From NCBI RefSeq assembly GCF_900141835.1, contig NZ_FQZD01000004.1, positions 62,001 through 126,000 of the forward strand: DNA of 64,000 nucleotides. Direction: 5' to 3'. The notes beneath the pieces are model-generated. The model was given only the letters and a program-made list of their open reading frames with translations, was not told where the DNA came from and searched no databases. The translations under genes and the position numbers were made by a program. This DNA is from Propionispora hippei DSM 15287 (GTDB taxonomy: Bacteria > Bacillota > Negativicutes > Propionisporales > Propionisporaceae). Positions 61,277-64,000 of the stretch are shown in pieces. Each line of letters begins with the position of its first letter. Positions within the stretch are counted from its first letter, which is position 1.

Positions 61277-61469
61277 GGATGCTCACCTCCTATATAGGAT
61301 AAAAGTTGTTGGGATTAAAGAGTTTTTAACGAATAAGAAATTTGGCAGAATCGGCTCTTTAACCCTCTTATCTGCTTCTATTATTGCCTGGAGGTCTTAC
61401 AATCATGTATGGTGGCTTTGACGATCGGGAAAAACATATATATAATATTTTGGTGACTGTTTTGTAATA

Positions 61470-61640
61470 GTACCTTATGCCAACAAAATGTATTGGCGCT
61501 GTTTGCCGTCTTTTTCCGTTCTGCCTTTTTGCCCTCGTCTTACATATGTGCGATGTGGGCAGCTCCTCCGTCTTGCAGGACGAAAAAATCCTTGCAAGCT
61601 TATCCTTTACGTGACGCAAGATACTCGCCGACTATTTACT
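61470..61640 (-). repeat. Probable family D/composite palindromic element
   Basis: CTTACATATGT at 61539-61549 and CTCCTCCG at 61563-61570 lie in the same arrangement as the reverse complement of 32189-32224. GACGAAAAAATCC and a GGCGAGT complement near 61626 recall families A and B. End repeats could not be fixed, so borders are approximate. No convincing gene lies in 61293-61662. Confidence 0.5.
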
Positions 61641-61662
61641 ATGCTGAGAGGGTTTTTTAGTA

Positions 61663-62814
61663 ATGAAAATCAAAACGACTGTACTCTGTATCTTAACATT
61701 ATTGATAGCGCTATATGCTGTTCCGGCGTGTCAGGCGGCGGAAAATGCCCCGGACATAACAGCGAAGTCGGCCATCGTCATGGAAGCCTTAACCGGTAAG
61801 GTTTTGTATGCTAAGGCCGCGGAAGAGCGGCGTTATCCGGCCAGTACGACTAAAATCATGACCCTGATCACGGCACTGGAGTATGGTAATCTTGATGATA
61901 TGGTAACCGCCAGCGAGAATGCCGCCAATACGGAAGGGTCCTCGCTGTGGCTGACGAAGGGTGAACAACTGACCATGCGCGATATGCTGTACGGCATGAT
62001 GCTGGTATCCGGCAATGACGCCACCGTATCGGTGGCGGAACATATCGCCGGATCTGTCCCGAAATTTGCCGCGCTTATGACGGAAAAAGCGCATGCCATA
62101 GGGGCTATCCATAGCAATTTTGTCAATTCAAGCGGGTTGCCCGATGAGAATCACTATAGTACGGCACACGATTTGGCGCGAATTACGGCATACGGTTACC
62201 AAAACAAGGATTTCCGCGATATTGTCAGCACGAAAAATAAAATCATTCCCTGGGCGGGCAAAGAGCATGACCGGGACTTATATAATGAGAACCGGATGTT
62301 GTGGCTGTATGAGGGCGCCAATGGCGTGAAAACAGGTTATACCGATGCGGCGGGGCGCTGCCTGGTATCCGGGGCCAACCGTGACGGCATTCAGTTGATT
62401 GCCGTTGTTCTGGACAGCGAACACATGTGGGACGATTCGATTGCCCTGCTGAATTATGGGTTTTCCCAGATGCATACCGTGAATGTGCTGCAAAAGGGAG
62501 ATATATTAAAAACGCTGCAGGTTCGACACGGCAAGGCGCAGACCGTACAGGCGATTACCGCTGCGGCGCTGACGGTGCCTGTAACCGAGGAAGACCGGCA
62601 GGAAATACACACCGTGGTTGAGGCAGATCCCACGGTGGAGGCGCCTGTCGCTGCCGGGCAAAAGCTGGGCGTGGTACGGGTATTTTATAAAAATACGCCA
62701 ATTGCCACGGTAGACCTGCTTGCCACCGATACGATCGAACGTAAATCCTTTTTTACGCAAATCTGGAGCTCTCTGTTGCAGGTGTTTTCTTTAATTTTCC
62801 ATAACCTTGCTTAG
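61663..62814 (+). CDS. dacB: D-alanyl-D-alanine carboxypeptidase (DacB, PBP5* type)
   Basis: Secreted penicillin-binding protein of 383 residues. The signal peptide ends near residue 26 (ACQAAE). Active-site motifs are STTKIM, SGND and KTGYT, with a PBP5-like C-terminal domain and an amphipathic tail (LLQVFSLIF). It is followed by spmA and spmB, as Bacillus dacB is, so the likely job is trimming spore cortex stem peptides. Confidence 0.92.
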   Translation: MKIKTTVLCILTLLIALYAVPACQAAENAPDITAKSAIVMEALTGKVLYAKAAEERRYPASTTKIMTLITALEYGNLDDMVTASENAANTEGSSLWLTKGEQLTMRDMLYGMMLVSGNDATVSVAEHIAGSVPKFAALMTEKAHAIGAIHSNFVNSSGLPDENHYSTAHDLARITAYGYQNKDFRDIVSTKNKIIPWAGKEHDRDLYNENRMLWLYEGANGVKTGYTDAAGRCLVSGANRDGIQLIAVVLDSEHMWDDSIALLNYGFSQMHTVNVLQKGDILKTLQVRHGKAQTVQAITAAALTVPVTEEDRQEIHTVVEADPTVEAPVAAGQKLGVVRVFYKNTPIATVDLLATDTIERKSFFTQIWSSLLQVFSLIFHNLA

Positions 62815-62924
62815 GCTTCAGTTTCCGGTTAGCAAACCCTTATCTTTCAGGGTAGCTGCCTGCCCGGGATAATGAGAGTTCTATTCACCGCTATTGCCTC
62901 ATACGTTCTTAAGAGGTGATGGCG

Positions 62925-63518
62925 GTGATTAATTTTATCTGGATGTCTCTTATAGCCATTGGCATTATTTACGCCGGACTGCAGGGCAATATACAGCTTG
63001 TGGTGCAAAGTGCGATGAGCGGGGCGGAAACCGCCGTTGAGCTGGCGCTTAAACTGACCGGAGTCATGTGCCTGTGGCTGGGAATGATGAAAATTGCCGA
63101 ACGGGCCGGGCTTGTTACTCTCTTGGCGTTGCTGCTGGGGCCGCTAATCCGCTGGTTGTTTCCCGAAGTCCCCCGCCGGCATCCGGCTATGGGGGCTATT
63201 GTTATGACTTTAAGTGCCAATCTGCTGGGACTGGGTAATGCCGTCACGCCGCTGGGGATTAAAGCGATGCAGGAGCTGCAAACCCTGAATCATGATAAAA
63301 AGACGGCGTCGGCCAGCATGTGCACGTTACTGGCTCTTTGCACAGCCGGCTTTACGTTAATTCCGGCCACGATAATCGCGCTGCGGACTGCGGCCGGCTC
63401 AGCCAACCCCACGGAAATTATAGGTCCGACACTCCTGGCAAGTCTTTTTGCCACGGTTGCCGTTATTTTTGCCGATCGAATTTGCCGGACCTGTTTCACT
63501 TTGCGGCTACGGAGGTAA
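62925..63518 (+). CDS. spmA: Spore maturation protein A (SpmA)
   Basis: Membrane protein of 197 residues from the nucleoside-recognition/Gate family, needed for spore core dehydration in Bacillus. It has FPEVPRRHPAMGAIVMTLSA, NLLGLGNAVTPLGIKAM and ASMCTLLALCTAGFTLIPAT. The AAGAGG at 62911 fits GTG 62925; ATG 62919 and GTG 62916 are also in frame. Confidence 0.93.
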   Translation: MINFIWMSLIAIGIIYAGLQGNIQLVVQSAMSGAETAVELALKLTGVMCLWLGMMKIAERAGLVTLLALLLGPLIRWLFPEVPRRHPAMGAIVMTLSANLLGLGNAVTPLGIKAMQELQTLNHDKKTASASMCTLLALCTAGFTLIPATIIALRTAAGSANPTEIIGPTLLASLFATVAVIFADRICRTCFTLRLRR

Positions 63519-63523
63519 CCGGG

Positions 63524-64000
63524 ATGTTTCTTGCGGCCTGTGCACAACTTTCCCTTTGGGCTATTCCGTTGCTTTTGCTGCTGATTCCCCTGGCGGGATT
63601 GCTGCGTGGCGTCAAGGTGTATGAAGCTTTTGTCGAGGGGGCCGCGGAAGGCTTTGCCACCTCGGTCAGGATTATGCCTTTCCTTGTGGCGATGTTGGTA
63701 GCCATTTATATTTTCCGGGCCTCCGGCGCTCTGGATTTTTTGACGTCCCTGCTGCAACCTCTGTTAGAAGTCATTGGCATTCCGGCCGAGTTGGTGCCAC
63801 TGGCAATCATGCGTCCTTTATCCGGCACCGGTTCGTTAGGCTTGACGGCGGAGCTGATCAACAACTTTGGACCGGACTCGCTGCTGGGCCGTATGGCTTC
63901 AACAGTTATGGGCAGTACCGATACGACCTTTTACATTTTGACTGTTTACTTTGGGGCGGTGGGTATCCAAAATCCTCGTTATGCAGTGTTTGTCGGGCTA
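63524..64000 (+). CDS. spmB: Spore maturation protein B (SpmB), 5' part
   Basis: Starts at ATG 63524, 5 bp after spmA, behind GGAGG, and runs off the window after 159 codons. It has the Gate-family pattern: GLLRGVKVYEAFVEGAAEGF, IMPFLVAMLVAIYIFRASGA, IMRPLSGTGSLGL and MGSTDTTFYILTVYFGAV. It works with SpmA in spore dehydration. Confidence 0.93.
   Translation, partial: MFLAACAQLSLWAIPLLLLLIPLAGLLRGVKVYEAFVEGAAEGFATSVRIMPFLVAMLVAIYIFRASGALDFLTSLLQPLLEVIGIPAELVPLAIMRPLSGTGSLGLTAELINNFGPDSLLGRMASTVMGSTDTTFYILTVYFGAVGIQNPRYAVFVGL

Noticed and set aside
61405-61467. 20-codon ORF (MYGGFDDREKHIYNILVTVL) with a GGAGG upstream
   Set aside because: Too short to support; it may be a chance frame or gene remnant next to the repeat element.
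1-64000. CRISPR array, tRNA, rRNA, transposase or prophage genes
   Set aside because: No regularly spaced repeats, cloverleaf sequences, rRNA segments or recombinases other than XerD were seen. The dispersed palindromes are not regularly spaced.

Overview
The window reads as the chromosome of an anaerobic, endospore-forming Firmicute with meso-diaminopimelate peptidoglycan. The evidence is a 2-oxoacid:ferredoxin oxidoreductase subunit, the oxygen-independent (CbiD/CbiG type) corrin pathway, FeoAB, and a large set of spore genes (spoIIGA-sigE, spoIIM, spoIIAA-AB-sigF, spoVA, ytfJ, dacB-spmA-spmB). The general look of the proteins suggests a Sporomusa-like member of the Negativicutes, but this is an impression and no marker gene in the window proves it. 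Base composition is near 50% GC. Almost every gene is on the + strand; only three confident genes and one small ORF are on the - strand.

Layout. (1) 1-368: end of a korC-like gene. (2) 838-15417: an adenosylcobalamin riboswitch with a readable terminator/antiterminator switch, followed by sixteen cobamide genes: cbiD-E-T-F-G-H-J-C-A, cobU, cobQ, cbiB, cobS, pduX, cobD, cobC. They cover corrin ring methylation and contraction, amidation, synthesis of the aminopropanol phosphate arm and nucleotide-loop assembly. CbiL, a cobalt chelatase, the corrinoid adenosyltransferase and CobT are absent. (3) 15480-19910: an ArsC-like protein, a DUF155/RMD1 protein, thioredoxin, feoB-feoA and a DUF1858 protein. 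(4) 20141-39411: the division and cell wall (dcw) cluster, with a three-box MraZ operator, then mraZ, rsmH, ftsL, ftsI/spoVD, murE, murF, mraY, murD, ftsW, murG, murC, murA, ddl, ftsQ, a DUF881 gene, sbp and ftsZ. murB and ftsA are not here. (5) 39599-49707: spoIIGA-sigE, nudF, an EndoQ-like nuclease, spoIIM, xerD, deoB, dacF and spoIIAA-spoIIAB-sigF, in an order close to that of Bacillus. (6) 49937-55468: a small membrane protein, dodecin, and a spoVA operon that carries two extra genes between spoVAEb and spoVAEa. One of these looks like an M50 protease that has lost its active site. (7) 55509-64000: a lipoprotein, a site-2 protease, trpS, scpA-scpB, a DUF2953 gene with ytfJ, a small helical ORF, dacB, spmA and the start of spmB.

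The least expected feature is a set of about ten intergenic, imperfectly palindromic elements of roughly 150-170 bp with terminal inverted repeats. They fall into at least two related families. They sit exactly at gene borders, including inside the dcw operon, where element ends supply the stop codons of murF and murD. No transposase, CRISPR array, tRNA or rRNA was seen.
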